A stretch of DNA of 64,000 nucleotides from JBBRMW01 sp965246845 (GTDB taxonomy: Bacteria > Chloroflexota > Anaerolineae > Aggregatilineales > UBA2796): positions 62,001 through 126,000 of the forward strand of contig CBDFFR010000005.1 of the NCBI GenBank assembly GCA_965246845.1. The letters are read 5' to 3'. Shown piece after piece: positions 23,053 to 31,216 of this stretch (positions within the stretch are counted from its first letter, which is position 1; each line of letters starts with the position of its first letter). The translations under genes were made by a program, and so were the position numbers. A model generated the notes under the pieces. That model made no database searches and was not told the origin of the DNA. It worked only from the letters and a program-made list of their open reading frames with translations.

Positions 23053-24822
23053 TTAGCGCGTCTCGCCCCAATCCGTGAGGAAGGTCGGGTTCGGCGTGTT
23101 CGTGACCTGATAGACCTGCTTCGAGTCCACATTCACGATGAAGATTTCCGATTTGCCCGTGCGGTCGGAGGTGAACGCGATCCATTTGCCATCGGGCGAC
23201 CAGTGCGGGCGGGTGTTGTTCGCGCCATCGACATGCGCGAGTGTGGTACGCCCCGCGCCGTCGAGCGCCATGACGTAAAGATCATTCTTGCGCGTTGCGG
23301 CATCCGCGCCCGGTCCGGCGCTGAAAACGATGCGCTTGCCATCCGGCGAAAGTGCGGGCGAACCTTCAGTCAAAGCGCTCCCATCGCTGGTAATCGGGGA
23401 CGGCTTCGCATCGCGCGCGACCGGGGCATAGTAAATATCCGTGCCATCCTTGCCGAGCGCGGAGCCATCCGAGACGAAGACGACGAACCTGCCATCTCTG
23501 GAAATATTCGGCCAGTTATTCTCGCCAAAGTCCTTCGGCGTGACGCGCACCAGATAGAAATCGAGCGGGATCGTCGTCGCGGTTGGCGGAACAGCAGTCG
23601 GTGCAACGGCGGTCGGCGGGATTTTGGTCGGCGGCGGGGCTTTGGTCGGCTGCCCCTTTTTGGTTGGCAGGATAATCGGCGTGCTGGTGATGACCTTCGG
23701 GGGCGGTGGCGAAGCGGGGTCGGTTGGAAGGATGGTCGGCGTGGAACTCGCGACGATGGTATTCAGCCCCAGGAACTTTGCCAGATCGACGACGTAAATT
23801 GCCGTGAAGCGCTCGTTGCCGATCACGTTTTGGCCCGCGAAGGCGAGATAGCGCCCTTCGCCGCCGAGCGATGGCATCCGTTGGTTGAAGAGCGGTGGCT
23901 GCCCGCCCCAGGCGGCGCTGATCTCACGCGGCTGCGAGCCATTCAGGTTGATCAGGCGCAGCAGACGCGAGTCCGTGCCGCCCGCGAGGTACGTATAGAT
24001 GATCTTTCCATCGGACGTGATGATCGCGTAGTCGCCGCGCCCCGTGTCATCGGTGACTTTTGTGAATTCTGTGCCGTCCGGCTTGATCGTGAACACAGGC
24101 AGCAAAAAATCGAGCGTCAACTGCGCGCCTGTGATGCCGACCAGCACACCCGGCAACCCGGCGGGGACAGGCGGGAGCGTGGTCCCTGTCGCTTTGAATG
24201 CGGAAGTCGCGCTGGCTTCCGGCGTCCACGTGGGGGGCAGCGCCCCGGCTCCCTTTGTGACGATGATCGCGTTCAGGAGCGTCGGCGTGGGCGTCCGCGC
24301 GACGGTCGGGGAACCCGCCTGCGCAACGGCAAGCGGCTCGACCGGAGCGGCTACGCTGGTACTGATGGGTACATCGCCGGTCGGGAGTTCGGTTGCGGTG
24401 TCCACCGCTGCCACTGTCGGCATTGCGGCAATCGCGGGCGCTTGTTTGCTCAACGAGACGACCAGCACGACGATCAGCACGAAGGCCAGCACACCAGACC
24501 CGCCGAGCAGCAGCAGCACGCGCATATCGCGGTTCGGGCGCGGCATATTGATATTGCTAAATGCGGCGCGGCGTTCAAGCGCGTTGAGTTCGGCTTTGGC
24601 TTTCGCGTGGTTCGGGTTGATGACTACGACATTGCTCAGGCAGACGCGCCGCTCCTCGTCGGAATCGACCGCCGAGGCCAGCCATAGCCAGCCCTGTTCG
24701 CTGCGGTCATCGCGCGCTACGACCTCGCGCAGCTTGCTTTGCGCCTCGCTCTTGCGCCCGGCTTTTGCCGCCGCAACGCCTTCACGTAGCAGGGTATCGA
24801 GTGACGTTTGTTCAGCAGGCAC
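23053..24822 (-). CDS. TPR-membrane-TolB-like propeller protein (larger paralogue)
   Basis: 589 residues from a GTG at 24822 (GAGAAGGAT upstream). Order: TPR-like helices (about 5-85, with SEQGWLWLASAV and VVINPNHAKAKAEL), one membrane helix (RVLLLLGGSGVLAFVLIVVL), a Pro/Thr/Val-rich spacer, then TolB/WD40-like blades with SPDGKRIVFSAG and SPDGKWIAFTSDRTGKSEIF. A second Pro/Thr run (TKIPPTAVAPTAVPPTATT) splits the propeller. Topology is TPR in the cytoplasm and propeller outside. It follows the smaller paralogue by 8 bases. Confidence 0.8.
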   Translation of the reverse strand: MPAEQTSLDTLLREGVAAAKAGRKSEAQSKLREVVARDDRSEQGWLWLASAVDSDEERRVCLSNVVVINPNHAKAKAELNALERRAAFSNINMPRPNRDMRVLLLLGGSGVLAFVLIVVLVVSLSKQAPAIAAMPTVAAVDTATELPTGDVPISTSVAAPVEPLAVAQAGSPTVARTPTPTLLNAIIVTKGAGALPPTWTPEASATSAFKATGTTLPPVPAGLPGVLVGITGAQLTLDFLLPVFTIKPDGTEFTKVTDDTGRGDYAIITSDGKIIYTYLAGGTDSRLLRLINLNGSQPREISAAWGGQPPLFNQRMPSLGGEGRYLAFAGQNVIGNERFTAIYVVDLAKFLGLNTIVASSTPTILPTDPASPPPPKVITSTPIILPTKKGQPTKAPPPTKIPPTAVAPTAVPPTATTIPLDFYLVRVTPKDFGENNWPNISRDGRFVVFVSDGSALGKDGTDIYYAPVARDAKPSPITSDGSALTEGSPALSPDGKRIVFSAGPGADAATRKNDLYVMALDGAGRTTLAHVDGANNTRPHWSPDGKWIAFTSDRTGKSEIFIVNVDSKQVYQVTNTPNPTFLTDWGETR

Positions 24823-24830
24823 GTTGGTAA

Positions 24831-26321
24831 CTATCCTTCTCTCGGCACGAAGCACGGGCCGACGCTTACGGTTTTGGTGTTCGTGACTTGCCGGGTGAGC
24901 AACCCGTCGAGCGTGGTCACGAAGATTTGGAAGATGCCGCCCTCACGATTGGAACTGAACGCGACCCAGCGCCCATCCGGTGAGAAGGCCGGGTCGCGCT
25001 GTTCGGCTCCGCTACCAATGGTGAGCGGCTGTTCGTCCTCGCCCTGCGCGTTCATCAGGTAGACGTTCGCGCGCCCGTCACGGGTGCTGATGAAGGCGAT
25101 GCGTGAGCCATCCGGGGACCACGCGGGCGAATAATTGCTGCCCTGTCCTTCGGTTAATTGCGCGCTCTTCTTCGTCTCAGGGTCATAGCCATAAATCTGA
25201 TAGCTGCCGCGCCCGGTCGGGTCGCCCGCATATGCGATGCGTTTGCCATCCGGCGAAAAGGCCGGGTCGCGGCTATTCGTGCGCGCGGTGAAGAGACGTT
25301 CGGCACTCCCCCCCGCCGCCGGGACGAGATACAGTTCATCCGTGCCGCTGTCATCGCTCGTGACCGCAATTTGCGTGCCATCCGCGTTCCATGACGGCGT
25401 GCGCGTGAATTTACCCTTGAAGCTGGTCAGAACGCGCTCATTGGAGCCGTCCGTGTCGGCAATAGCAAGCTGCTCGTGGCCGTCCGCATCGGTGATGTAG
25501 GCGATATGCCGTGCATCCGGCGCGAACGCGACATCGAAGGCACGCGCGCTTCCCTTGCCGAGCAGCGCTTCATTCGCACCGTTCGCGCGGATCGTATACA
25601 GCCCAATCGCGGAGCGCCCGCGCCCCTCACCCGCAAAGGCGAGCGTGAGCGTGTCGAGCGGCGACGGCGCGGGACTCGGCGTGAAACTCGGCACGGGCGT
25701 AAAGGACGGTTCCGGCGTCCAGCTTGCGACGTTGAAGACGACGGCGGGCGGCAGTGTCGCAATGGTCACGCGCGGCGGCGGTGTACTGCTGAGTGCGTAG
25801 GCGGTCAATTGCTGCGCGCTGAACGGCAGCCGTGAGGTCGGAGTCACAATGACTGGCAGCGCTGTCGGTTGTAATGATGTATTGCTCAAAGGCAGGATGA
25901 TCAGAATGACCACACCCACCGCGACCACGCCGAGGAAGCTCAACAGCGCCGGATTGAGGCGCGGACCACTGGCGCGGCGTGGCTTCGGCGCGATCAGGAT
26001 TGGCGCAGGTTGAGGCGCGATTACAGCAGGCGTGGGGGTTGGTTGCGGGACCGGAACGGGAGCAGCGAGCGCAGCCGCGCGCAGGCGGTCGAGTTCCTTT
26101 CGCGCGCGTTCGTTGGCCGGATTGATGCGTAATGCTCGCTCCAGGTTGTCGATGCGCTCCTCGGCGCTCTCCGCGACGGAAGCCAGCCACAGCCAGGCGG
26201 TTTCGCTGTTCACATCCTGCTCAAGCGCCCGCCGCAGCAAGCGCCGCGCCTCGTCGCGGTTGCCCATGCGCGCGGCCTGAATGCCCGCTTGCAACAGGGC
26301 TTGCAAATCGTTGGCGGCCAA
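24831..26321 (-). CDS. TPR-membrane-TolB-like propeller protein (smaller paralogue)
   Basis: 496 residues from a TTG 3 bases after the upstream stop. N-terminal TPR-like segment (AGIQAARMGNRDEARRLLRR, SETAWLWLASVAESAEERI, ALRINPANERARKELDRL), a Pro-rich spacer, one membrane helix (LLSFLGVVAVGVVILIILPL), a second Ser/Pro/Thr-rich spacer and a TolB-type propeller of about six blades, each with SPDG: FAPDARHIAYITDADG, FSPDGKRIAYAGDPTG, WSPDGSRIAFISTRDG, FSPDGRWVAFSSNREG. Such blades bind peptides or peptidoglycan-linked partners; the role here is unknown. Confidence 0.82.
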   Translation of the reverse strand: MAANDLQALLQAGIQAARMGNRDEARRLLRRALEQDVNSETAWLWLASVAESAEERIDNLERALRINPANERARKELDRLRAAALAAPVPVPQPTPTPAVIAPQPAPILIAPKPRRASGPRLNPALLSFLGVVAVGVVILIILPLSNTSLQPTALPVIVTPTSRLPFSAQQLTAYALSSTPPPRVTIATLPPAVVFNVASWTPEPSFTPVPSFTPSPAPSPLDTLTLAFAGEGRGRSAIGLYTIRANGANEALLGKGSARAFDVAFAPDARHIAYITDADGHEQLAIADTDGSNERVLTSFKGKFTRTPSWNADGTQIAVTSDDSGTDELYLVPAAGGSAERLFTARTNSRDPAFSPDGKRIAYAGDPTGRGSYQIYGYDPETKKSAQLTEGQGSNYSPAWSPDGSRIAFISTRDGRANVYLMNAQGEDEQPLTIGSGAEQRDPAFSPDGRWVAFSSNREGGIFQIFVTTLDGLLTRQVTNTKTVSVGPCFVPREG

Positions 26322-26324
26322 TGC

Positions 26325-26708
26325 TCAGGTCCCCGACCGCACGAGGATGAAGACCGCGAACAGCACGACGAGGATCAGCCCGATCAGGATCAGGAGGATG
26401 CTCACGCCGCGCGCGAGAGTGCGGCTCTCGCCCGTATACTTCGCGTTTTCCATATCCGCGAGCAGCTTGCGGGCGCGGCTGTTCGGGTTAATGCGCAGCG
26501 CGGTTTCGAGGTAGCGGCGGCGGTCCACGTCGTTATCGGCGGCCCATGCCATCCATATCCACGCGCGTTCGTCTTCCGGGTTTTGCTCAAGCACGCGCTC
26601 GAAGATCATGCGCGCGTTTTGTTTGTTGCCTTCGCGCGCCGTGCGGATGCCCATCTGCATGAGCTGTTCGAGATTCGGCGCGGCGCTGTCGGACGGTCTG
26701 TTGGTCAT
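26325..26708 (-). CDS. Short TPR protein with a C-terminal membrane anchor
   Basis: 127 residues. It carries the same N-terminal segment as its two downstream neighbours (MGIRTAREGNKQNARMIFER, PEDERAWIWMAWAADND, LETALRINPNSRARKLLADM) followed by one membrane helix (VSILLILIGLILVVLFAVFI) and stops there, so it lacks the propeller. First gene of the operon. It probably forms a complex with the propeller proteins through the shared TPR part, which is inference. Confidence 0.78.
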   Translation of the reverse strand: MTNRPSDSAAPNLEQLMQMGIRTAREGNKQNARMIFERVLEQNPEDERAWIWMAWAADNDVDRRRYLETALRINPNSRARKLLADMENAKYTGESRTLARGVSILLILIGLILVVLFAVFILVRSGT

Positions 26709-27067
26709 GGCTTGTCCCTATCGCACATGCAAGTGTATCAGAACACCGATTGTACACAACCGCCGCCAGATCACAGAGATGTTAAATTCAGGAGAAATTC
26801 GTTTCTTCGATGCCGGGCGTCTGCAACGGTCAGGCGACTTGCTGGGTCAGGGGCTACGCAATCACAACTGCACTGAGTACGATCTTCCTATTACCCTCAT
26901 AAAGGGGTGAGCAGTCTTATGTAGGGGCGGGGCTTGACCTGCCCGGTATGCGACCGCCGCGAAGTGCAAAGTTAGGCCAACCGACCTATGCCGGGTGCGT
27001 CCGATACGCCGATACACGCCGGCGAAACTTGAACTACAGTCTGGTGGTAAATAGCGGAGTACGACAC
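26709..27067. other. Intergenic region between divergent operons
   Basis: Holds the start region of the TPR operon on the left, a 43-codon open frame on the plus strand (26779-26910, MLNSGEIRFFDAGRLQRSGD at its start, no good ribosome site) that I do not trust as a gene, one REP-like palindrome at 26921-26945, and the 5' region of the DUF2383 gene. Confidence 0.5.
26921..26945 (+). repeat. REP-like palindrome, GTAG head, GCTTGA-loop subtype
   Basis: GTAG then GGGCGGGGCTTGACCTGCCC, a stem with one mismatch (GGGCGGG against CCTGCCC). Related copy at 50012. Confidence 0.75.
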
Positions 27068-27613
27068 ATGACATTCCCGATTAACCCCGGTATTCCCGGC
27101 GCGGCTGGCGGTATGGGTAATTCTCCGGTTCCGGTGGTCCCGCTTTCGGGCCTGACTTTCAACGACGATACGCTTGGCATATTAACGGGGCTGATCGCGA
27201 TTCTAAAGGACAGCGAGCGCGGCTACGTGCAGGCTGCGGACCTCGTGGACAATATCGGCGTGAAGACGCTCTTCTCCGAATACAGCAACCAGCGGGGCGG
27301 CTTCGCGACCGAGCTGGCAAACATGGTCGGTTCGCGCAGCACGAATGAGGCCAGCATTCCGGATGGCACGCCGCTCGGTGGGGTGCATCGTGCCTTTACT
27401 GACCTGCGCGCGAGACTTTCTGGCAATGACGACGCTGCGGTGCTTTCCGAAGCCGAGCGCGGCGAAGACACTGCCGTAAATGCGTATAAGAGCGCCCTCG
27501 ACAAAACGCTGCCGGAGAATGTGCGTGAAGTCATCCAGCGCCAGTATGCGGCGGTGCAACAGACGCACGATTATGTCAAGCAGATGCGCGATAAGGCCAA
27601 AGCGCAACGCTAG
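27068..27613 (+). CDS. PA2169-type four-helix-bundle protein (DUF2383)
   Basis: 181 residues from ATG 27068; the first 40 codons of the longer open frame lie over a REP palindrome and are discarded. Residues 35-178 show the ferritin-like pattern of the family: ILTGLIAILKDSERGYVQAA, FSEYSNQRGGFATELANM, GVHRAFTDLRARLSGND and AERGEDTAVNAYKSALD with a final long helix. Glu and His residues are placed as in metal-binding helical bundles, but metal binding is not shown. The N-terminal 30 residues are Pro/Gly-rich. Stress-linked in other bacteria; no clear partner here. Confidence 0.8.
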   Translation: MTFPINPGIPGAAGGMGNSPVPVVPLSGLTFNDDTLGILTGLIAILKDSERGYVQAADLVDNIGVKTLFSEYSNQRGGFATELANMVGSRSTNEASIPDGTPLGGVHRAFTDLRARLSGNDDAAVLSEAERGEDTAVNAYKSALDKTLPENVREVIQRQYAAVQQTHDYVKQMRDKAKAQR

Positions 27614-27645
27614 GACTCACTCCGGCCCGTGCGAATAGCAAACCC

Positions 27646-28806
27646 TCACAGCGCGGCGGCTTTTTTAGCGCCGCGCTTTTGCATTCCCGCCTGGGCGGTA
27701 TCGCGTAACAGGTTCACCCAATCGCCGGTAAGGCGTTCGCGGTCGTAGCGCGCGAGGACATCGGCTTGGGCACGCTGCCCCATTGCGCGCGCGTGGTCTG
27801 TATCTTGCAACAGCGTGAGCATGGCTCGTGCGAGCGCGCCGGGATCGCGCTGCGGCACAATCAAACCTGTCTCCCCTTCGCGGATGATCTCGCGCACGCT
27901 GTTGAACGCAGTGCTGACTATTGGCAGACCCGCAGCGGCGGCTTCCAGCAGGACACGCGGCAACCCCTCGTAATTGCTGCTCAGGACAACCAGATTCGCA
28001 GTCTGGTACAGCGCCGGGAGTTCCGTATGTCCGAGCGCGCCTGCAAGAATAACCGCACTGCTCAACCCTTTCTCCTGAATGAGCGCCGGGTAGGGCGATC
28101 CCTGCATATCACCCGCGAGGACCAGCCGCGCTGCCGGGAGCGCCCGCACGACCTGAGTAAAGGCATCAAGCAACAGGGGCAGATTTTTCACCGGAACCGG
28201 ACGCCCAACCCACAACACGAGTAGTGCGTGCGCCGGAATATTGAGCCGCGCGCACCAGTCTATCGAGTTGTCAGGTGTCGAAAACGACTCCAGATTGACG
28301 GCCACTGGCAGAACGTGTATTCGCGCTGCAGGAATCCCCCACCGCAGCAGCCCATTCTGCTCTGCCGGGTGTACTACGCGCACGGCGTCGGCGGTTGCGA
28401 TCACGCGCCGCGCCGGGATTATCAGGAGGCGATTGCGCAGGCTTTCGGTCGCGAAGCCGTGTATACCCGTCAGGGTGGTGTGATCCTGCACGAGGAGGGG
28501 TACGTGCAATTTGCGCCGCAGGCGTTGCCCGATTAGCCCGGTGATGAACGGGTCCTGTGTCGCGATCACATCCGGCTTCCAATCCTGCACTATCCGATTT
28601 GCGACTTTCAAACCATCGAACAGGAAGGACCCGGTGTGCCGCGAGTTGGTAGGTACGATGTGCAGGGGACCGTCTGTATATTCGCTTGCACGCCTGCGAT
28701 TGCAAACCACAATTCGCAAATCACCAAGCCGCGCTGCATAGTCACGATGGCGACTCCGCGTTTCGCTGACTTGTGAAGAAAGTAAAGCAGCATCCATACT
28801 GATCAT
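27646..28806 (-). CDS. Glycosyltransferase family 4 protein
   Basis: About 386 residues from ATG 28806. Two Rossmann halves: acceptor side with VANRIVQDWKPDVIATQDPF and QDHTTLTGIHGF, donor side with LLVLWVGRPVPVKNLPLLLD, VILAGALGHTELPALYQTAN, the GT4 motif SSNYEGLPRVLLEAAAAGLP and IREGETGLIVPQRD. The glutamate pair expected in the E-x7-E motif is present (EGLPRVLLE). It transfers a sugar from a nucleotide donor, acceptor unknown. Divergent from asnB, whose start is 50 bases away. Confidence 0.88.
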   Translation of the reverse strand: MISMDAALLSSQVSETRSRHRDYAARLGDLRIVVCNRRRASEYTDGPLHIVPTNSRHTGSFLFDGLKVANRIVQDWKPDVIATQDPFITGLIGQRLRRKLHVPLLVQDHTTLTGIHGFATESLRNRLLIIPARRVIATADAVRVVHPAEQNGLLRWGIPAARIHVLPVAVNLESFSTPDNSIDWCARLNIPAHALLVLWVGRPVPVKNLPLLLDAFTQVVRALPAARLVLAGDMQGSPYPALIQEKGLSSAVILAGALGHTELPALYQTANLVVLSSNYEGLPRVLLEAAAAGLPIVSTAFNSVREIIREGETGLIVPQRDPGALARAMLTLLQDTDHARAMGQRAQADVLARYDRERLTGDWVNLLRDTAQAGMQKRGAKKAAAL

Positions 28807-28842
28807 TAAGACTTTGACAAACACTTGTTTTCCTTGATGGTG

Positions 28843-28856
28843 TATACTTTGGCACT
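28843..28856 (+). promoter_or_regulatory. Promoter -10 (TATACT) placed for a leaderless asnB transcript
   Basis: TATACT at 28843-28848 leaves only 8 bases before the ATG at 28857, so RNA would start at or next to the ATG. No ribosome site is present in tttggcact. A TTGACA at 28814 is 23 bases from the -10, too far for a usual spacer, so the -35 is uncertain. Confidence 0.45.
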
Positions 28857-30806
28857 ATGTGTGGAATCTTCGGCTATTATACACAGCACGGTACAGACTC
28901 CGCGCTCCTTGAACGCATGGCACGGCGGCTCGCGCATCGCGGTCCTGATGGGCATGGCGTCTGGACTGAGGGCGCGTTCGGCTTTGGCGCGGGGCGGCTG
29001 GCGATCATCGATCTGTCCGCGCCGGCGGGACCGATCTTCAATGAAGATGGCGAGGTCGGGGTCGCCTTCAACGGCGAGATTTACAACTATCGCGAACTGC
29101 GCGCCCGGCTGGAAGGACTCGGCCATCGCTTCCGCACGCATACCGATACAGAAGTGATCGTACACGGTTACGAGGCATGGGGCGCGGCGGTGCTGGACCA
29201 CCTGCGCGGGATGTTCGCGATTGCGCTGTGGGACGCGCACGCCGAACGGCTGCTGCTGGCGCGTGACCGCGCAGGTGAGAAGCCGCTCTACTATACGCGC
29301 GTCGCAGATACGTTGCTCTTTGCCTCTGAAATCAAGGCGCTGTTCGAGCATCCCGGCGTGCCGCGACGTGAGAACCGCGAGGCGCTGCCCGTGTATCTCG
29401 CGCTCGGCTATGTCCCGCCACCACAGACGATGTTCGATGGCATTTACAAGCTATCACCCGGCGAATTGATCATCTTCGAGCGCGGTCAGATCGCGCGACA
29501 GGAGCGCTACTGGCGTCCGCATATGGATACCTCGCGGCGGCTCGTGAATTACCCGGATACGGTGAGGCGCGTGCGTGAACTGGTCGAACAGGCTGTCGAA
29601 ACGCGCATGGTCAGCGATGTTCGGGTCGGCGCATTCCTGAGCGGCGGAGTGGATTCGACGGCGGTGGTCGCGCTGATGAGCCGCCTCGCCGCTGAACCCG
29701 TGAAGACCTTCACCGTCGGCTTTCTAATCGAAGACGACCCGGTGCGCAGCGCGAAATTCAACGTCGATGTGGGCTATGCAGAAATGGCATCGCGCCACCT
29801 GCGCACAGACCACCACGCGATCACGATCCGCGTCGATGAACGGCTGGCGACGCTGCTCCCGCGCCTCGTCTATGCGATGGATGAACCCGTCGCGCAGCAG
29901 AGCATTTTGCAAACGACCTTCGTTGCGGCGCTGGCACGAAGCAAGGGCGTTCCGGTGCTGCTTAGTGGCGACGGCAGCGATGAACTCTTCGCGGGCTACC
30001 CGCACTACCGCGCCGATTATATGGTACAGCGCTACCAGCGTATCCCGCGCCTGCTGCGTGCATCCGCGCTCGACCCGCTGCTGGAACGTTCCGCGCGCGG
30101 GCGCAAACTGGTCCAGAAAGCGCGCGTGACGGACCCGACTGCGCGCTACCTGAACTGGATGAAGATGATCGACCCGGCGCGGCTGCCCGGCCTGCTGCGC
30201 GATCAGGCGCTTGCCGGGTCCGCTCTGACGCGCATCGCGCAGGCGACCGCGCCGCTGCTGGCCGCGCCGCGCACGGGCATTTTCGCGGATCGTATTGCGT
30301 ACACGAGTTTGGGATTGTGGCTGCCTGAAGACAGCAACATGCGCGTGGATAAGCTCTCGATGGCAATGTCGATTGAGTCCCGCGCGCCGCTCGAAGATCA
30401 CTTGCTGGTCAACCTCGCGTTTGGCATCCCGTTCGATTACAAGCAGAGACAGGGTGATGTGAAGCGCGTCTTCAAGGACGCTGTGCGCGAATTGATCCCC
30501 GCGCCAATCCTCAAGCGCCCGAAGTGGGGCTTCGCGCCGCCGACTTCCCAATGGCTGCGCTCCGTCTTCCGTCCGCTGGTCGATGAGCATCTCGCACCCG
30601 CTGCGCTGGACCGCTCCGGCGTGTTCGATGCTGAATACGTCGCGCGAGCAGTCGATTCGCACATGAACAAGGGTGGCTACGAGGTCTGGACGCTGTGGCC
30701 GCTGCTGATCTATCAACTATGGCACGCGGCGTATATTCAACAAAAGCCGGGCTGGGATGCAATGTTGACGCCAAATGATCTGCTACAATCCATCGTGGCG
30801 CAGTGA
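28857..30806 (+). CDS. asnB: Asparagine synthase (glutamine-hydrolysing)
   Basis: Makes asparagine from aspartate, ATP and glutamine-derived ammonia. 649 residues, full length for the class found in glycan clusters and amino-acid metabolism. The N-terminal nucleophile Cys2 is exposed after Met removal (MCGIFGYY), followed by class II amidotransferase motifs RGPDGHGVW and FNGEIYNYRELR. The synthetase half has the PP-loop SGGVDSTAVVALM (262-274) and LSGDGSDELFAGYPHY, then EDSNMRVDKLSMAMSIESR and PKWGFAPPTSQWL. Its stop overlaps the GTG of the receiver downstream. Could also amidate a sugar or peptide acid, as related enzymes do. Confidence 0.92.
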   Translation: MCGIFGYYTQHGTDSALLERMARRLAHRGPDGHGVWTEGAFGFGAGRLAIIDLSAPAGPIFNEDGEVGVAFNGEIYNYRELRARLEGLGHRFRTHTDTEVIVHGYEAWGAAVLDHLRGMFAIALWDAHAERLLLARDRAGEKPLYYTRVADTLLFASEIKALFEHPGVPRRENREALPVYLALGYVPPPQTMFDGIYKLSPGELIIFERGQIARQERYWRPHMDTSRRLVNYPDTVRRVRELVEQAVETRMVSDVRVGAFLSGGVDSTAVVALMSRLAAEPVKTFTVGFLIEDDPVRSAKFNVDVGYAEMASRHLRTDHHAITIRVDERLATLLPRLVYAMDEPVAQQSILQTTFVAALARSKGVPVLLSGDGSDELFAGYPHYRADYMVQRYQRIPRLLRASALDPLLERSARGRKLVQKARVTDPTARYLNWMKMIDPARLPGLLRDQALAGSALTRIAQATAPLLAAPRTGIFADRIAYTSLGLWLPEDSNMRVDKLSMAMSIESRAPLEDHLLVNLAFGIPFDYKQRQGDVKRVFKDAVRELIPAPILKRPKWGFAPPTSQWLRSVFRPLVDEHLAPAALDRSGVFDAEYVARAVDSHMNKGGYEVWTLWPLLIYQLWHAAYIQQKPGWDAMLTPNDLLQSIVAQ

Positions 30807-31216
30807 ATCCACCACTTTACGAGATAAAACCCATGTCCGTGCGAAGGGTCCTGTACATCGAAGACAACGAGGACGCGCTCAAACTGGTCGAGTTGCTCAT
30901 CCGGCGCGGCGGTTATGAATTCGCGGGCGCACGAAACGGCATCGAAGGGCTGGCGAAGATTATTGAGTTCGAGCCGGATGTGTTGCTGCTCGATTTGATG
31001 ATGCCCGACATCGACGGTCTGGAAATCCTGCGGCGGCTGCGCGCGAACCCGGAAACGCATGATACGGCGGTCATTATCATCACCGCCTCCGGTCCGCAAG
31101 CACGCTGGGTACAGGAAGCGCAAAACTCGGAAATCGACGCCTATTTCCTGAAGCCGTTCGTCCCGAAGCGGCTTCTGGAAGCGGTAGAGCAGGCGATCAC
31201 GCGGCGGCAGAGCTGA
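30803..31216 (+). CDS. Single-domain response regulator
   Basis: Receiver domain only, 137 residues from a GTG that overlaps the asnB stop by four bases, or 127 from ATG 30833. Acidic pair in YIEDNEDA, phospho-acceptor Asp in LLLDLMMPDIDG (residue 64 of the longer form), Thr in IIITASG and Lys in FLKPFVPK are all present. No kinase gene adjoins it, and coupling to asnB rather than to a kinase is unusual. It probably serves a kinase encoded elsewhere. Confidence 0.88.
   Translation: MNPPLYEIKPMSVRRVLYIEDNEDALKLVELLIRRGGYEFAGARNGIEGLAKIIEFEPDVLLLDLMMPDIDGLEILRRLRANPETHDTAVIIITASGPQARWVQEAQNSEIDAYFLKPFVPKRLLEAVEQAITRRQS

Noticed and set aside
26779..26910. 43-codon open frame before the DUF2383 gene
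   Set aside because: No clear ribosome site at the ATG and no recognisable family; kept only as a remark in the intergenic entry.
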